Shown: positions 23,768 to 32,307 of the stretch, in pieces | Position numbering within the stretch: position 1 is the first letter of the stretch | How the letters are laid out: the number at the start of each line of letters is the position of its first letter | Assembly: GCF_004331345.1 (NCBI RefSeq) | Contig: NZ_SJJZ01000001.1 | Span: forward strand, 1,426,001 to 1,490,000 | Source of the DNA: Kribbella soli | Lineage (GTDB): Bacteria; Actinomycetota; Actinomycetes; Propionibacteriales; Kribbellaceae | Length of the DNA: 64,000 nucleotides | Reading direction: 5' to 3' | Translations under genes and position numbers: made by a program | Notes under the pieces: generated by a model | Databases searched by the model: none | The model's input: the letters and a program-made list of their open reading frames with translations, nothing else | What the model was told of the DNA's origin: nothing

Positions 23768-24627
23768 GGAGTCAGCTCCGAGATCTCACCTTCCGGGGTG
23801 ACGGCGAACGACGTACGCCGGGACCGGGAGGCTCCAGGCCGGACGAAGTGCTTGCGGGTGAACTCCAGCGACTCGACCAGGTCGACCTCACGCTCGGACC
23901 GGCTGGTCGCGCGGCGGGTGTTGATCTCGATGATGATGTGGCCGCGGAAGTCCTGCTTCGCGAGGACGGCCAGCAGGTCCGCGGCGCGTTGCGTGCCGCG
24001 ACCCGGGACCAGGTGCTCGTCCTTCGCGGAGCCGGTGCCGTCGGTCAGGTGCACGTGGGTCAGGCTCTTGCCCATCGTCGCGGCCAGCTCGACGCAGTCC
24101 TGCTCGGCGGTGGACGCGTGCGACAGGTCGAGGGTGGTGTGCGCGTACTCCTGCTCGGTCGGATCCCAGCTCGGCGCGTACGCCTGCAGGTCGCGGCCGG
24201 GTGCGCGCCACGGGTACATGTTCTCCACCGCGAGCGTCACGCCCGTCTGGGCCTCCAGCCGGGCGATCCCCTCGACGAACCCGCGCGCATAGTCCCGCTG
24301 CCAGCGGAACGGCGGGTGTACGACGACCACGTCGGCGCCGAGCTCCTTCGCGGCCTCGGCACTGCGCTCGAGCTTGCTCCACGGATCGGTCCCCCAGACG
24401 CGCTGCATGATCAGCAGGGTCGGTGCGTGGATCGCGAGCACCGGCAACTGGTGGTAGTCGATCAGCCGCTGGATCGCGTCGATCTGGGTGCTCAGCGGAT
24501 CGATCCCGACCATCACCTCGACACCGTCGTACCCGAGCCGGGCGGCCAGCTCGAAGCCGCTGGCGGTGGACTCCGGATAGACAGAGGCGGTGGACAGGCC
24601 GATCTTGGCGGTCGTACGGGGGTTCAT
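23764..24627 (-). CDS. Sugar phosphate isomerase/epimerase (xylose isomerase-like TIM barrel)
   Basis: A 287-residue AP-endonuclease-2-family barrel. Likely metal ligands lie in [35 protein letters not shown] and IIEINT. Relatives include inosose isomerases and endonuclease IV-like proteins; the exact substrate is unknown. The last 25 residues are a basic extension. The start is 4 nt after the ppx/gppA stop, so cotranscription is certain by spacing. Confidence 0.8.
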   Translation of the reverse strand: MNPRTTAKIGLSTASVYPESTASGFELAARLGYDGVEVMVGIDPLSTQIDAIQRLIDYHQLPVLAIHAPTLLIMQRVWGTDPWSKLERSAEAAKELGADVVVVHPPFRWQRDYARGFVEGIARLEAQTGVTLAVENMYPWRAPGRDLQAYAPSWDPTEQEYAHTTLDLSHASTAEQDCVELAATMGKSLTHVHLTDGTGSAKDEHLVPGRGTQRAADLLAVLAKQDFRGHIIIEINTRRATSRSEREVDLVESLEFTRKHFVRPGASRSRRTSFAVTPEGEISELTP

Positions 24628-24631
24628 TCGT

Positions 24632-25564
24632 TCACCGGGGTTGCAGCTGGTCGAGCCGGGACAGGATGACGCCTTCGCGCAGGGCCCACGGGCAGACCTC
24701 GAGCGCGGGCAGGTCGAAGAGGTCCATCACGGCGTCGGCGACCAGCGCGCCGGCGGTCAGCTGGGACGCGCGACCGGGCGAGACCCCGGGCAGGGCGGCC
24801 CGCTCGGCGGCGGTCATCTTGGTCAGCTTCGGGATCCACTCGTTCAGGTCGTCGCGGTTCAGCGTGCGCGGCACGTACGGTCCGTCGGCGGACGGGGCAG
24901 CGCCGGCGATCCGGGCCAGCGAACGGAACGTCTTGCTGGTGGCAACCGAACGCTGCGGCTTACCGGCCCGCAGTATCGGACCGGCGACCGCGGCCAGCTC
25001 CATCCGGATCCGGCGACGCAGCGCCCGGACCTCGTCCTTGTTCGGCGGGTCCGCGGTCAGCCCCTCACGGGTCAGCCGGCCCGCGCCGAGCTGGACCGAC
25101 TCCGCCACGGTCGGCTGCTCGTCCGACCCGGCCGCGATCTCCAGCGAGCCGCCGCCGATGTCGAACACCGCCAGGCGCCCGGAGGACCAGCCGAACCACC
25201 GCCGGACCGCCAGGAAGGTCAGCCGGGCCTCGGCCTCGCCGCTCAGCACCTCCAGGTCCACGCCGGTCTCGTCGCGGACCCGGCCCAGGACCTTCTCGCC
25301 GTTCGGCGCCTCGCGGAGCGCCGAGGTGGCGAACGCGAGCACCGATTCGCAGCCCTTGTCCTCGGCCAGCTCGACGGCTTGCTTGGTGAAATCGACCAGC
25401 CCGTCGGCACCGGACTGGTCGATATTGCCGTCCTCGTCCAGGTGCTCGGCCAGTCGCAGCTCGATCTTGTGCGAGTACGCCGGCAGCGGCGCGGCACCGC
25501 GATGCGCGTCCACCACGAGCAGATGGACGGTGTTGGATCCCACGTCGAGTACGCCGAGCCGCAT
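24632..25564 (-). CDS. Ppx/GppA family phosphatase
   Basis: A 310-residue ASKHA-fold enzyme. [16 protein letters not shown] is the phosphate-1 motif and [12 protein letters not shown] the phosphate-2 motif. The family breaks down polyphosphate or converts pppGpp to ppGpp; this short form is common beside the sugar isomerase in actinobacteria. TAGCGT lies 6 nt before the ATG (leaderless). First gene of the operon continuing to the HD protein, and divergent from the Cys-rich protein across a long inverted repeat. Confidence 0.9.
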   Translation of the reverse strand: MRLGVLDVGSNTVHLLVVDAHRGAAPLPAYSHKIELRLAEHLDEDGNIDQSGADGLVDFTKQAVELAEDKGCESVLAFATSALREAPNGEKVLGRVRDETGVDLEVLSGEAEARLTFLAVRRWFGWSSGRLAVFDIGGGSLEIAAGSDEQPTVAESVQLGAGRLTREGLTADPPNKDEVRALRRRIRMELAAVAGPILRAGKPQRSVATSKTFRSLARIAGAAPSADGPYVPRTLNRDDLNEWIPKLTKMTAAERAALPGVSPGRASQLTAGALVADAVMDLFDLPALEVCPWALREGVILSRLDQLQPR

Positions 25565-25570
25565 ACCCTC

Positions 25571-25576
25571 ACGCTA
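25571..25576 (-). promoter_or_regulatory. Leaderless -10 element of ppx/gppA
   Basis: TAGCGT on the minus strand, 6 nt before the ATG at 25564. The arm of the inverted repeat at 25592 would overlap its -35 region. Confidence 0.55.
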
Positions 25577-25591
25577 CTGGACAACCGGAGT

Positions 25592-25756
25592 AAGAGGCGT
25601 CTGAGGACTCTGCGCCGTAGCGAGCAGGTGCTCGGCGGAGTGCCTCGGTGTGCTGGAGGGAAGGCCTCGATGTGGTTTCATCGTGGCCTTTCCTCCAGTG
25701 CGGCGAGGTGCCCGCCGAGTGCCGCGCAGTAGGCGCAGAGTCCTCAGACGCCTCTT
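25592..25756. repeat. Long inverted-repeat element, copy A
   Basis: Perfect 25-bp arms (25592-25616 and 25732-25756) enclose 115 nt. Next to the arms the core reads GTAGCGAGCAGGTGC on the left and GCCGAGTGCCGCGCAGTA on the right. The middle is a further nested dyad ending in CTGGAGG...CCTCCAG (about 25653-25697). The core ends match copy B at 27514-27599; the arms do not. It occupies a divergent gap of 250 bp. Confidence 0.85.
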
Positions 25757-25802
25757 TGCGAGTCTTCCGAGTCTTCGTTCACCGATCACGGGTTCCTGCG
25801 CG

Positions 25803-25808
25803 TACGCT
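25803..25808 (+). promoter_or_regulatory. Leaderless -10 element of the Cys-rich protein gene
   Basis: TACGCT, 6 nt before the GTG at 25815. Confidence 0.5.
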
Positions 25809-25814
25809 TTCCGG

Positions 25815-26555
25815 GTGCCTGAGGTTTCTCTCGATTTCCCCCGTGCCTGGGTCGAGTTCACCGACCCCGCCGACGCCGACCAGGTCTTCCGCTGCGACCT
25901 GACCTGGCTGACGTCCAACTGGTCCTGCATCTTCGGCGGTGGTTGCCAGGGGATCTACAAGGGCCGCCCGAACGACGGCTGCTGCACTCTCGGTGCGCAC
26001 TTCTCCGACGCCGACGACGAGAAGCGGGTCAAGAAGTACGTCAAGGAGCTCGGCAAGGACGACTGGCAGTACCGCAAGGAAGGCCGGAGCAACGGCTGGG
26101 TCGAGACCGACGACGAGGGCGAGCGCAAGACCCGGGTCTGGGAGGGTGCGTGCATCTTCCTGAACCGGCCGGGGTTCGAGGGCGGCGCCGGGTGCGCGCT
26201 GCACGGGCTGGCGCTGAAGCGCGGCGTACATTTCGTCGAGACCAAGCCGGACGTGTGCTGGCAGCTGCCGATCCGGCGGACCTTCCGCGAGGTGGAGCGG
26301 CCGGACGGGACGTCGTACACCGAGGTCGGGATCGGGGAGTACGACCGGCGCGGCTGGGGACCGGGCGGGCACGACCTGGACTGGTACTGCACGGGTAACA
26401 CCGAGGCGCATATCGCGGTCGAGCCGGTGTTCGAGTCCAGCAAGGTCGAGCTACAGACGCTGATGGGTCTCAAGGCGTACGACGTACTCGCCGACCTGTG
26501 CCGTCAGCGCCTGGAAGCCGCGCGGCCGCTGCTGCCGCATCCCGCCTCTAAGTAG
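25815..26555 (+). CDS. Cys-rich, probably metal-binding protein of unknown function
   Basis: A 246-residue cytoplasmic protein with nine Cys (27, 38, 44, 56, 57, 113, 127, 148, 192). The block [21 protein letters not shown] resembles the zinc/iron-chelating Cys clusters of the YkgJ/DUF3109-like group. The GTG start is set by TACGCT 6 nt upstream. The 3' end overlaps the convergent epimerase gene by 8 nt. Function is unknown; the Cys pattern makes a metal site likely but not proven. Confidence 0.7.
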   Translation: MPEVSLDFPRAWVEFTDPADADQVFRCDLTWLTSNWSCIFGGGCQGIYKGRPNDGCCTLGAHFSDADDEKRVKKYVKELGKDDWQYRKEGRSNGWVETDDEGERKTRVWEGACIFLNRPGFEGGAGCALHGLALKRGVHFVETKPDVCWQLPIRRTFREVERPDGTSYTEVGIGEYDRRGWGPGGHDLDWYCTGNTEAHIAVEPVFESSKVELQTLMGLKAYDVLADLCRQRLEAARPLLPHPASK

Positions 26556-27501
26556 CGATCTTGCCGTTGTCGACGAGCCAGCTGATGCCGGACAGGGCTG
26601 CCTCGAACGCGGAGTAGCGCGGACGGAAGTCGAGCAGTCTGGCGGCCTTCTCCATCGAGCAGTGCGGGCTGTGCTCGACGTGGTCCCAGGTGGCGGCCGC
26701 GTCCTGCTTGGACAACCGTTCCTGCAGCTGGCCGATCGGGAGGAAGCCGAGTCGGCTCTGCCGGCCGAACCAGTCGGCGACTGCATGGGCGTACCCGCGC
26801 AGGGTGATCGCGTCACTCGCCACCGCGTGGAAGCTCTCGCCGATCGCGGTCGAGCGACTCGCGATCGCGGCCAGGAACACGCCCGCGACGTCGTCGGCAT
26901 GGACCGGGTTGAGCGTCTCCAGGCCGAGGTTCGGCAGCAGGACGTCAGCACCCTTGGCAAGCTTCTCGTAGACGCCGAGGTCGAAGTTGCCGGCCGGGTT
27001 GACCGGCGTCCAGCCGGGGCCGCAGATGTGACCGGGGTGGACGATCGTGACCGGGAAGCCGTCGCGGCGGGCCTTGGTGAGCAGGTAGGCCTCGATCGCG
27101 GCCTTCTGCTTGCCGTAGTCGCCGAACGGCTTGCGCGGCGCGTCCTCACGGGTCGGGACGCTCACGCTCGGGCCGTGGACCCAGATCGTGCCACAGTGCA
27201 GCAGGTGCTGGATCTTCCCTTCGACCGCCTCGGTGAGCTGCCGGGCGCTGTCCTCGGTGAAACAGATCAGGTCGATGACGACGTCCGGGTTCAGGTCCGC
27301 GACCCGTCGGCCGAAGGTCCCCGCGGCATCTTCCGCGGCCCGGTCGACCTGGACGAACTCCACGTCCTTCCAGGTTCCGTCCGAGTGGTACGGCGTACGC
27401 TCGCCGCGGCTCAGCACCGTGACGTCGTGTCCGAGCCGGATCAGCCGCGGGACGAGATAGGTTCCGATGTGACCGGTACCGCCGATGACGACTGTGCGCA
27501 T
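26548..27501 (-). CDS. NAD-dependent epimerase/dehydratase
   Basis: A 317-residue extended [20 protein letters not shown] is the GxxGxxG nucleotide loop, followed by [22 protein letters not shown] stretch supplies the YxxxK catalytic pair. The frame is open upstream through the repeat element, but the ATG at 27501 is the family start and has TACGCT 7 nt upstream. Substrate, a nucleotide sugar or other, is unknown. Confidence 0.85.
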   Translation of the reverse strand: MRTVVIGGTGHIGTYLVPRLIRLGHDVTVLSRGERTPYHSDGTWKDVEFVQVDRAAEDAAGTFGRRVADLNPDVVIDLICFTEDSARQLTEAVEGKIQHLLHCGTIWVHGPSVSVPTREDAPRKPFGDYGKQKAAIEAYLLTKARRDGFPVTIVHPGHICGPGWTPVNPAGNFDLGVYEKLAKGADVLLPNLGLETLNPVHADDVAGVFLAAIASRSTAIGESFHAVASDAITLRGYAHAVADWFGRQSRLGFLPIGQLQERLSKQDAAATWDHVEHSPHCSMEKAARLLDFRPRYSAFEAALSGISWLVDNGKIAT

Positions 27502-27508
27502 ACCCGTG

Positions 27509-27514
27509 AGCGTA
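27509..27514 (-). promoter_or_regulatory. Leaderless -10 element of the epimerase
   Basis: TACGCT on the minus strand, 7 nt before the ATG at 27501. It abuts the outer end of inverted repeat copy B. Confidence 0.5.
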
Positions 27515-27599
27515 GGGCACGTCTCCCGATGCCACGCCGTAGCGAGGAGGTGCCGTGCCGAGTGCCGCGCAGTAGGCGTGGGATCGGGAGACGTGCCCT
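27514..27599. repeat. Long inverted-repeat element, copy B
   Basis: 25-bp arms (27514-27538 and 27575-27599) match at 24 positions and enclose a 36-nt core. The core starts GTAGCGAGGAGGTGC and ends GCCGAGTGCCGCGCAGTA. Fourteen of 15 and 18 of 18 core bases equal copy A, while the arm sequences differ except for the innermost GCC/GGC. It again lies in a divergent gap. Confidence 0.85.
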
Positions 27600-27647
27600 G
27601 GGTCCGACACACCCTGGGGGCCGCGAGTGTCGGTGGAGGGCGTAAGA

Positions 27648-28289
27648 ATGGCTGGCATGCGTTTGGATCATCTGTCGTACGCGTGCGGGCCTGATGGGTG
27701 CCGGGCGACCGTCGAGCGGCTGTCGGCAGCGCTCGGCGCGGAGTTCGTCGACGGTGGGGTGCATCCGCGTTTCGGCACGGTGAACCACATCCTCCCGCTG
27801 GAGAACGATCGGTATATCGAGGTGGTCGACGTGCTCGACCACCCGGCGTCGGACAAGGCGCCGTTCGGTCAGGCGGTCCGGGCCCGCAAGGAGCTCGGCG
27901 GCGGCTGGCTGGGCTGGGTGGTCGCGGTCCGCGACATGGAGCGGATGGAGAAGCGCCTCGGCCGGCAGGCGGTTCCCGGCAACCGGCACCGCCCGGACGG
28001 GCTGAACCTGACCTGGCGGCAGATCGGCGTGAAGGGCCTGATCGCCGACCCGCAGCTGCCGTTCTTCATCCACTGGGACGATCTCGGCGAGCACCCGTCG
28101 ATCGGCGGCAAGGACATCAAGCTCTCCGGTCTGGAGATCGCCGGCGACCCGACCCGGGTCACCGACTGGATCGGCCACCCCGCCGACCATCTCCTCGACG
28201 ACCTCGACGTCGCCTGGGTCGGCCCGAACGGTCAGCCGGGCCTGGTCGCCGCCGTCTTCACCACGCCGAACGGGATCGTCCGGCTGTAG
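27648..28289 (+). CDS. VOC family (glyoxalase-like) protein
   Basis: 213 residues from the ATG at 27648, which has GGAGGG 7 nt upstream; an ATG three codons on is the alternative. MRLDHLSYACG is the first beta-alpha-beta module with a metal-type His. NHILPLENDRYIEVVDV carries a central His and Glu typical of glyoxalase_3-like proteins of this size. It may act on small lactones or aldehydes; the substrate is unknown. Confidence 0.8.
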   Translation: MAGMRLDHLSYACGPDGCRATVERLSAALGAEFVDGGVHPRFGTVNHILPLENDRYIEVVDVLDHPASDKAPFGQAVRARKELGGGWLGWVVAVRDMERMEKRLGRQAVPGNRHRPDGLNLTWRQIGVKGLIADPQLPFFIHWDDLGEHPSIGGKDIKLSGLEIAGDPTRVTDWIGHPADHLLDDLDVAWVGPNGQPGLVAAVFTTPNGIVRL

Positions 28290-28333
28290 GACCTAAATCC
28301 GTCGTACCGCTTGACCTGTGGTTGGCGTCGGCC

Positions 28334-28355
28334 TAACGTACAACCAAATGGTTGT
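28334..28355 (+). promoter_or_regulatory. Leaderless promoter with operator overlapping the arsR start
   Basis: TAACGT (28334-28339) is 8 nt before the ATG at 28348. The dyad ACAACCA (28340-28346) and TGGTTGT (28349-28355) straddles the ATG, so repressor binding would cover the transcription start. Confidence 0.6.
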
Positions 28356-28698
28356 AGATGAACAAGTGGTCGACCGCCTGCTGCACGCACTGGCCGACAC
28401 GACGCGGCGCGACATCGTGCGGCGGTGCCTGGCCGGCGAGGCCTCGGTGTCGCGGCTGGCCGAGGCCTATCCGATGAGCTTCGCCGCCGTGCAGAAACAT
28501 GTCGCCGTACTGGAACGGGCCGGTCTGGTGAGCAAGGAACGCAGTGGCCGCGAGCAACTCGTGCGGACCGACGTCGACGCCGTACGGCGGGCTCGGGATG
28601 CACTCGAGCAACTCGAGGCAACCTGGCGCGGACGCGTGGACCGGATGTCGGACCTGTTGACCGAGAGGAACGAGAACGATGAGCGTGACAAGCCTTGA
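28348..28698 (+). CDS. ArsR family transcriptional regulator
   Basis: A 116-residue winged helix. LLHALADTTRRDIVRRCL opens the domain and SVSRLAEAYPMSFAAVQKHVAVLERAGLV is the HTH, the group that commonly controls an adjacent SRPBCC gene. There are no Cys, so it is not a metal sensor of the classical ArsR kind. The start overlaps a palindrome that probably mediates autoregulation. Its 3' end overlaps the SRPBCC gene by 20 nt. Confidence 0.9.
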   Translation: MVVDEQVVDRLLHALADTTRRDIVRRCLAGEASVSRLAEAYPMSFAAVQKHVAVLERAGLVSKERSGREQLVRTDVDAVRRARDALEQLEATWRGRVDRMSDLLTERNENDERDKP

Positions 28699-29158
28699 CA
28701 AGGATCTCGACGCACTGAGCCTGACCCTGATCGCCGACTTCGACGCGCCGGCCGAGCGGGTGTGGGACCTGTGGGCGGACCCGCGGAAACTGGAGCGCTG
28801 GTGGGGACCGCCGACGCATCCCGCGACGATGGTCGATCACGACCTGACGCCGGGCGGTGCGGTCACGTACTACATGACCAGCCCGGAAGGCGAGAAGTAC
28901 CACGGGCGGTGGAACATCACGGCTGTCGACGTACCGACGTCGCTGGAGTTCATCGACACCTTCGCGGACTCCGACGGGAAGCCGGTCGACAACATGCCGG
29001 CCAGTACGACGCGTATGCGGCTCAGCTCGCACGACGGGAAGACACGGATGGAACTGCAGGCAGTGTTCGACTCGCGGGAGCAGATGGATCAGCTGCTCGG
29101 CATGGGGATGGACGAGGGGCTGAAGCTGGCTGTCGGGCAGATGGACGCGTTGCTTTAG
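28679..29158 (+). CDS. SRPBCC (AHSA1-type) domain protein
   Basis: A 159-residue helix-grip protein: LTLIADFDAPAERVWDLWADP is the standard AHSA1 opening and ERWWGPPTHPATMVDHDLTPGG the next block. Such proteins bind hydrophobic ligands and are usually the target of the preceding ArsR regulator. It is translationally coupled to arsR (20-nt overlap), and its end overlaps the convergent acyltransferase gene by 4 nt. Confidence 0.9.
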   Translation: MSVTSLDKDLDALSLTLIADFDAPAERVWDLWADPRKLERWWGPPTHPATMVDHDLTPGGAVTYYMTSPEGEKYHGRWNITAVDVPTSLEFIDTFADSDGKPVDNMPASTTRMRLSSHDGKTRMELQAVFDSREQMDQLLGMGMDEGLKLAVGQMDALL

Positions 29159-30543
29159 TGGATGTTCTCGAGGTCGGTGAGTGAGGTCTCGAGGTGGCCG
29201 AGCATGCGTTGCAGGTGTGGGACGGTGCGGCGGCAGCCGATCAGGCCGAAGTGGAGTTCGTGGGCGTAGCTGGTGACGCTGATGTTCAGGGCCTGCCCGT
29301 TGAGGACGATGCTCGCGGGGTAGAGGCCGAGGAGGCGGGAGCGGTTCCAGTAGAGCGGGCTGTCCGCGGGGCCGGGCACGTTCGAGATCACCACGTTGTA
29401 CGGCGGTGTCGTATGGCCGGCGACGCCCGGTAGGACCGCGGCGGGACCTGCGACGCCGAAGCCGAGTGCGCCGACGATCAGGTTCTGCAGCGGGCTGAGG
29501 TCGGACAGGACGCGTTTGCCGTGCGCGGTCGACGCCATGATCCGGCGGATCCGGCGCTCGGGATCCGCCAGGTCGGTGGCCAGGTCGGCGATCAGCGTGG
29601 TGAGCGAGTTCCCGCCTCCGGGCGCGTCGTCCGCCGTACGCAACGAGACCGGCACCATCGCTGTCAGCGCCCTGTCCGGCAGCGCGTCCAGCTCGAGCAG
29701 ATAGTTGCGCAGGGCCCCTGAACACATCGCCAGCAGTACGTCGTTCAGCGTCGCGCCGGTGATCGCCCGGACCTTCTCCAGCCGTTCGATCGGCCACGAC
29801 TGCGCCGCGAACCGTCGCGCGCCGGTGACCGGCTGGTTGAAGATCGTCCGCGGCGCCTGGAACGGCACCGTCGAGTGCAACAGGCTCTTCACGCCGGCCA
29901 GCGGGAGACCGGCAAGGCCGGCGGCCGTCTTCAACGCGCCACCCGGCACCTTGGCCATCGCCTGCAGCAACCCGGTCTCCGGGCGCGGCTCGGCGACCTT
30001 CGGCGGCAGCGCGTACGTGGCCGGCATCCCGGTACGGTTCGGGTCGGTGGTGAGGGTGTCCTGCATCCAGCGCAGCGCGGTGACGCCGTCGATCATCGAG
30101 TGGTGGATCTTGCTGTAGATCGCGAACCGGCGGCCCTCGACGCCGTCGATCAGGTGCATCTCCCACAGCGGGCGATGCCGGTCGAGCAGCGTCCCGTGCA
30201 GGCGGCTGGTCAGCTCGAACAGCTCGCGGTACCGCCCGGGACGGGGCAGCGCGGACAGCCGGACGTGGTACTCGAGGTCGATCTCGTCGTCCTGTTCCCA
30301 GGACCAGTAGCCGAGGTCCACCGGCCGGTTCCGCACCCGGCGCGCGAACAGCGGATTCACCTCCGGTGCCGCCACCATGTCCTGGTACAGCCGCGACACG
30401 AAGTCCCGCGACGACTCCGGGAACACATGATCCCGCCCGGCCCCTTCCGGGAGCTCGAACAACATCAGCCCACCGACATGCATCGGCTGCTCCCGCGACT
30501 CCCCACCCAGGAACATCGCGTCCAGCGGCCCCACCACGGTCAT
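29155..30543 (-). CDS. Wax ester synthase/diacylglycerol acyltransferase (WS/DGAT)
   Basis: A 462-residue bifunctional-type acyltransferase that esterifies fatty alcohols or diacylglycerol with acyl-CoA. The catalytic HHxxxDG motif is HHSMIDG at residues 147-153. N-terminal MTVVGPLDAMFLGGE and C-terminal NVVISNVPGP match the family. Length is typical. It suggests storage-lipid synthesis. Two GGTTACC motifs (30563 and 30636) lie in its upstream region. Confidence 0.9.
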   Translation of the reverse strand: MTVVGPLDAMFLGGESREQPMHVGGLMLFELPEGAGRDHVFPESSRDFVSRLYQDMVAAPEVNPLFARRVRNRPVDLGYWSWEQDDEIDLEYHVRLSALPRPGRYRELFELTSRLHGTLLDRHRPLWEMHLIDGVEGRRFAIYSKIHHSMIDGVTALRWMQDTLTTDPNRTGMPATYALPPKVAEPRPETGLLQAMAKVPGGALKTAAGLAGLPLAGVKSLLHSTVPFQAPRTIFNQPVTGARRFAAQSWPIERLEKVRAITGATLNDVLLAMCSGALRNYLLELDALPDRALTAMVPVSLRTADDAPGGGNSLTTLIADLATDLADPERRIRRIMASTAHGKRVLSDLSPLQNLIVGALGFGVAGPAAVLPGVAGHTTPPYNVVISNVPGPADSPLYWNRSRLLGLYPASIVLNGQALNISVTSYAHELHFGLIGCRRTVPHLQRMLGHLETSLTDLENIH

Positions 30544-30683
30544 GGCTCCTCCGCTCCCGACCGGTTACCAGCAACCCATCGTGGTCGTCGCACCCGAGCG
30601 CGTCTACACCCCCACAACAGCCTTCACCCAGAATTGGTTACCTCAGCAGCAACTGACTTATCAACTATCGGACGCCCCTAACG

Positions 30684-30742
30684 ACTTTGTGCACCGTTCG
30701 ACCATTTTCGTGCGCTGAAAATGGTCGAACGGTGCACAAAGT
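30684..30742. terminator. 26-bp perfect hairpin downstream of the GH20 gene
   Basis: Arms 30684-30709 and 30717-30742 are exactly complementary with a 7-nt loop (gtgcgct). The stem is less GC-rich than the genome. It ends 9 nt after the hexosaminidase stop and could terminate it, though there is no T tract. Its length is extreme for that job. Confidence 0.65.
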
Positions 30743-30750
30743 GGGGTTGG

Positions 30751-32175
30751 TCAGTCGAGGGGGCGGTAGTTGACGCCGATGCGTTCGATGCGGGTGAGGT
30801 GGGGGCGGAGGCGGGTGAGGAATTCTTCGTACGACGTTTTCGGGGAGCCCCAGGCGCGTTCGGCGAAGGCGGACAGGCGCGGGAGCAGCATGTAGCCGAC
30901 CTGCTCCGGGCCTTCCATGTACTCGGTCCAGATCTGGCACTGGGTTCCGACGATCAGCGACTTCTCCTGGTCGGACAGCGCCGCCGGGATCACCTCGAAG
31001 TCGTACACCTTCTCCAGCGGGATGTGGCCGCCGATGGCGAGCGGCTCGGTCGCGGGGTCGCCCTGGTAGTAGTCGAAGTACACCGACTCGCACGGCGCCA
31101 TCACGACCTCATGCCCGGCCTTCGCCGCGACCTCGCCGCGCTGCGCACTGCGCCACGCCATGATGACCGCGTCCTTCGGGCAGTCGGTCTCGACCATCTC
31201 GTCCCAGCCGACCAGCCGGCGCCCTTCCTCGGCCAGCACCTCCGCAACCTGCGCGGTGAACCAGCCCTGCAGCTGCCCCGGCTCGTCCAGCCCGAGCTCG
31301 GCCTGCCGCTTCTGCGCCGCCTCCGACTCGGCCCACTGCACCGACGGGCACTCGTCGCCACCGAGGTGGATGTACGGCGACGGGAAGATCTCCAGCACCT
31401 CCCGCAGCACGGTCTTCACGAACTCGACGGTCGCGTCGTTCACGTTCAGCACGTCGTCGCTGATGCCCCAGTACGGCCGGACCGTCAACTGCTGGTCCGG
31501 GTGGTTCCCGAGCTCCGGGTACGCCGTGATCGCGGCCTGCATGTGACCGGGCAGGTCGATCTCGGGCACGACGGTGATCCCGCGGTCCGCGGCGTACGCG
31601 ACGATCTCGCGCAGGTCGTCCTTGGTGTAGAACCCGCCGTGCGGTGTGCCGTCGTACTCGAACTCCTGCTGGCCGTGCGACATCTTGCCGACCATGGTCT
31701 CGGCCCGCCACGCGCCGACCTCGGTGAGCCGCGGGTACGCCTCGATCTCGACCCGCCAGCCCTGGTCGTCGGTGAGGTGGAAGTGCAGCACGTTCAGCCG
31801 GTGCAGCGCGAGTACGTCGATGATCTTGAGGACGAACTCCTTCGGCATGAAGTGCCGTGCGACGTCGAGCATCATGCCGCGCCAGCCGAACCGCGGCGCG
31901 TCCTCGACGTGCGCCAGCGGTACGGCGACCTTCCCGTGCTCAGCCGGCTCGGCGGCCTCGACCAGTTGCGCGTACGTCGTCTCCGCGTGCCGGAGCGCGT
32001 CCTCGGAGCCGGCCGTGAGCCGGGCGCCGTCGGCGCTGATGTCGATGCGGTACTCGTTCGGGTCGAGGTTCTCGACCACGTCCCGGACGGCCTCACCGAC
32101 CGGGTCGGCGGTGATCCACCGGCCTTCGTCGACGGTGAGTTCTCGCGGGGCAGGGACGATCGCGATGTCGGACAT
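30751..32175 (-). CDS. Beta-N-acetylhexosaminidase, GH20
   Basis: A 474-residue glycoside hydrolase that removes terminal GlcNAc/GalNAc, with a GH20b domain at the N-terminus and a TIM barrel from about residue 95 (FGWRGMMLDVARHF). The catalytic Asp-Glu pair is HLGGDECPS (Asp274, Glu275). There is no signal peptide, so it probably works inside the cell on imported chito-oligomers or recycled wall sugars. GGAG precedes the ATG. It is divergent from the MFS gene; no canonical DasR palindrome was seen. Confidence 0.9.
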   Translation of the reverse strand: MSDIAIVPAPRELTVDEGRWITADPVGEAVRDVVENLDPNEYRIDISADGARLTAGSEDALRHAETTYAQLVEAAEPAEHGKVAVPLAHVEDAPRFGWRGMMLDVARHFMPKEFVLKIIDVLALHRLNVLHFHLTDDQGWRVEIEAYPRLTEVGAWRAETMVGKMSHGQQEFEYDGTPHGGFYTKDDLREIVAYAADRGITVVPEIDLPGHMQAAITAYPELGNHPDQQLTVRPYWGISDDVLNVNDATVEFVKTVLREVLEIFPSPYIHLGGDECPSVQWAESEAAQKRQAELGLDEPGQLQGWFTAQVAEVLAEEGRRLVGWDEMVETDCPKDAVIMAWRSAQRGEVAAKAGHEVVMAPCESVYFDYYQGDPATEPLAIGGHIPLEKVYDFEVIPAALSDQEKSLIVGTQCQIWTEYMEGPEQVGYMLLPRLSAFAERAWGSPKTSYEEFLTRLRPHLTRIERIGVNYRPLD

Positions 32176-32223
32176 CGGGACTCCAGGGAGCGCAGGTCGA
32201 TTTATGTCAGGACGATCCTATAT

Positions 32224-32241
32224 CTGTGCAGAACTGCGCAG
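32224..32241. promoter_or_regulatory. Dyad in the GH20/MFS divergent gap
   Basis: CTGTGCAG (32224-32231) and CTGCGCAG (32234-32241), separated by AA, form a near-palindrome just after an AT-rich TATATCT patch. It is a candidate operator for either divergent gene. Confidence 0.35.
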
Positions 32242-32307
32242 AAGCGATGGAGGCAAGCAGTAACAATCGCCCTACCTTCGGTGTCAGGTTCATGAGAGGG
32301 TTTGCCC

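Noticed and set aside
25592..27599. Two repeat copies as a classical MITE or IS pair
   Set aside because: The terminal inverted repeats differ between copies and no transposase or target duplication is visible; conserved sequence is in the core.
28232..30574. A 780-codon open frame antisense to VOC/ArsR/SRPBCC and overlapping the acyltransferase
   Set aside because: The translation is low-complexity Arg/Pro/Ala and conflicts with several genes that have clear motifs.
32161..32307. DasR site controlling the GH20 gene
   Set aside because: No palindrome close to the DasR consensus was found; only a weaker CTGTGCAG/CTGCGCAG dyad is present.
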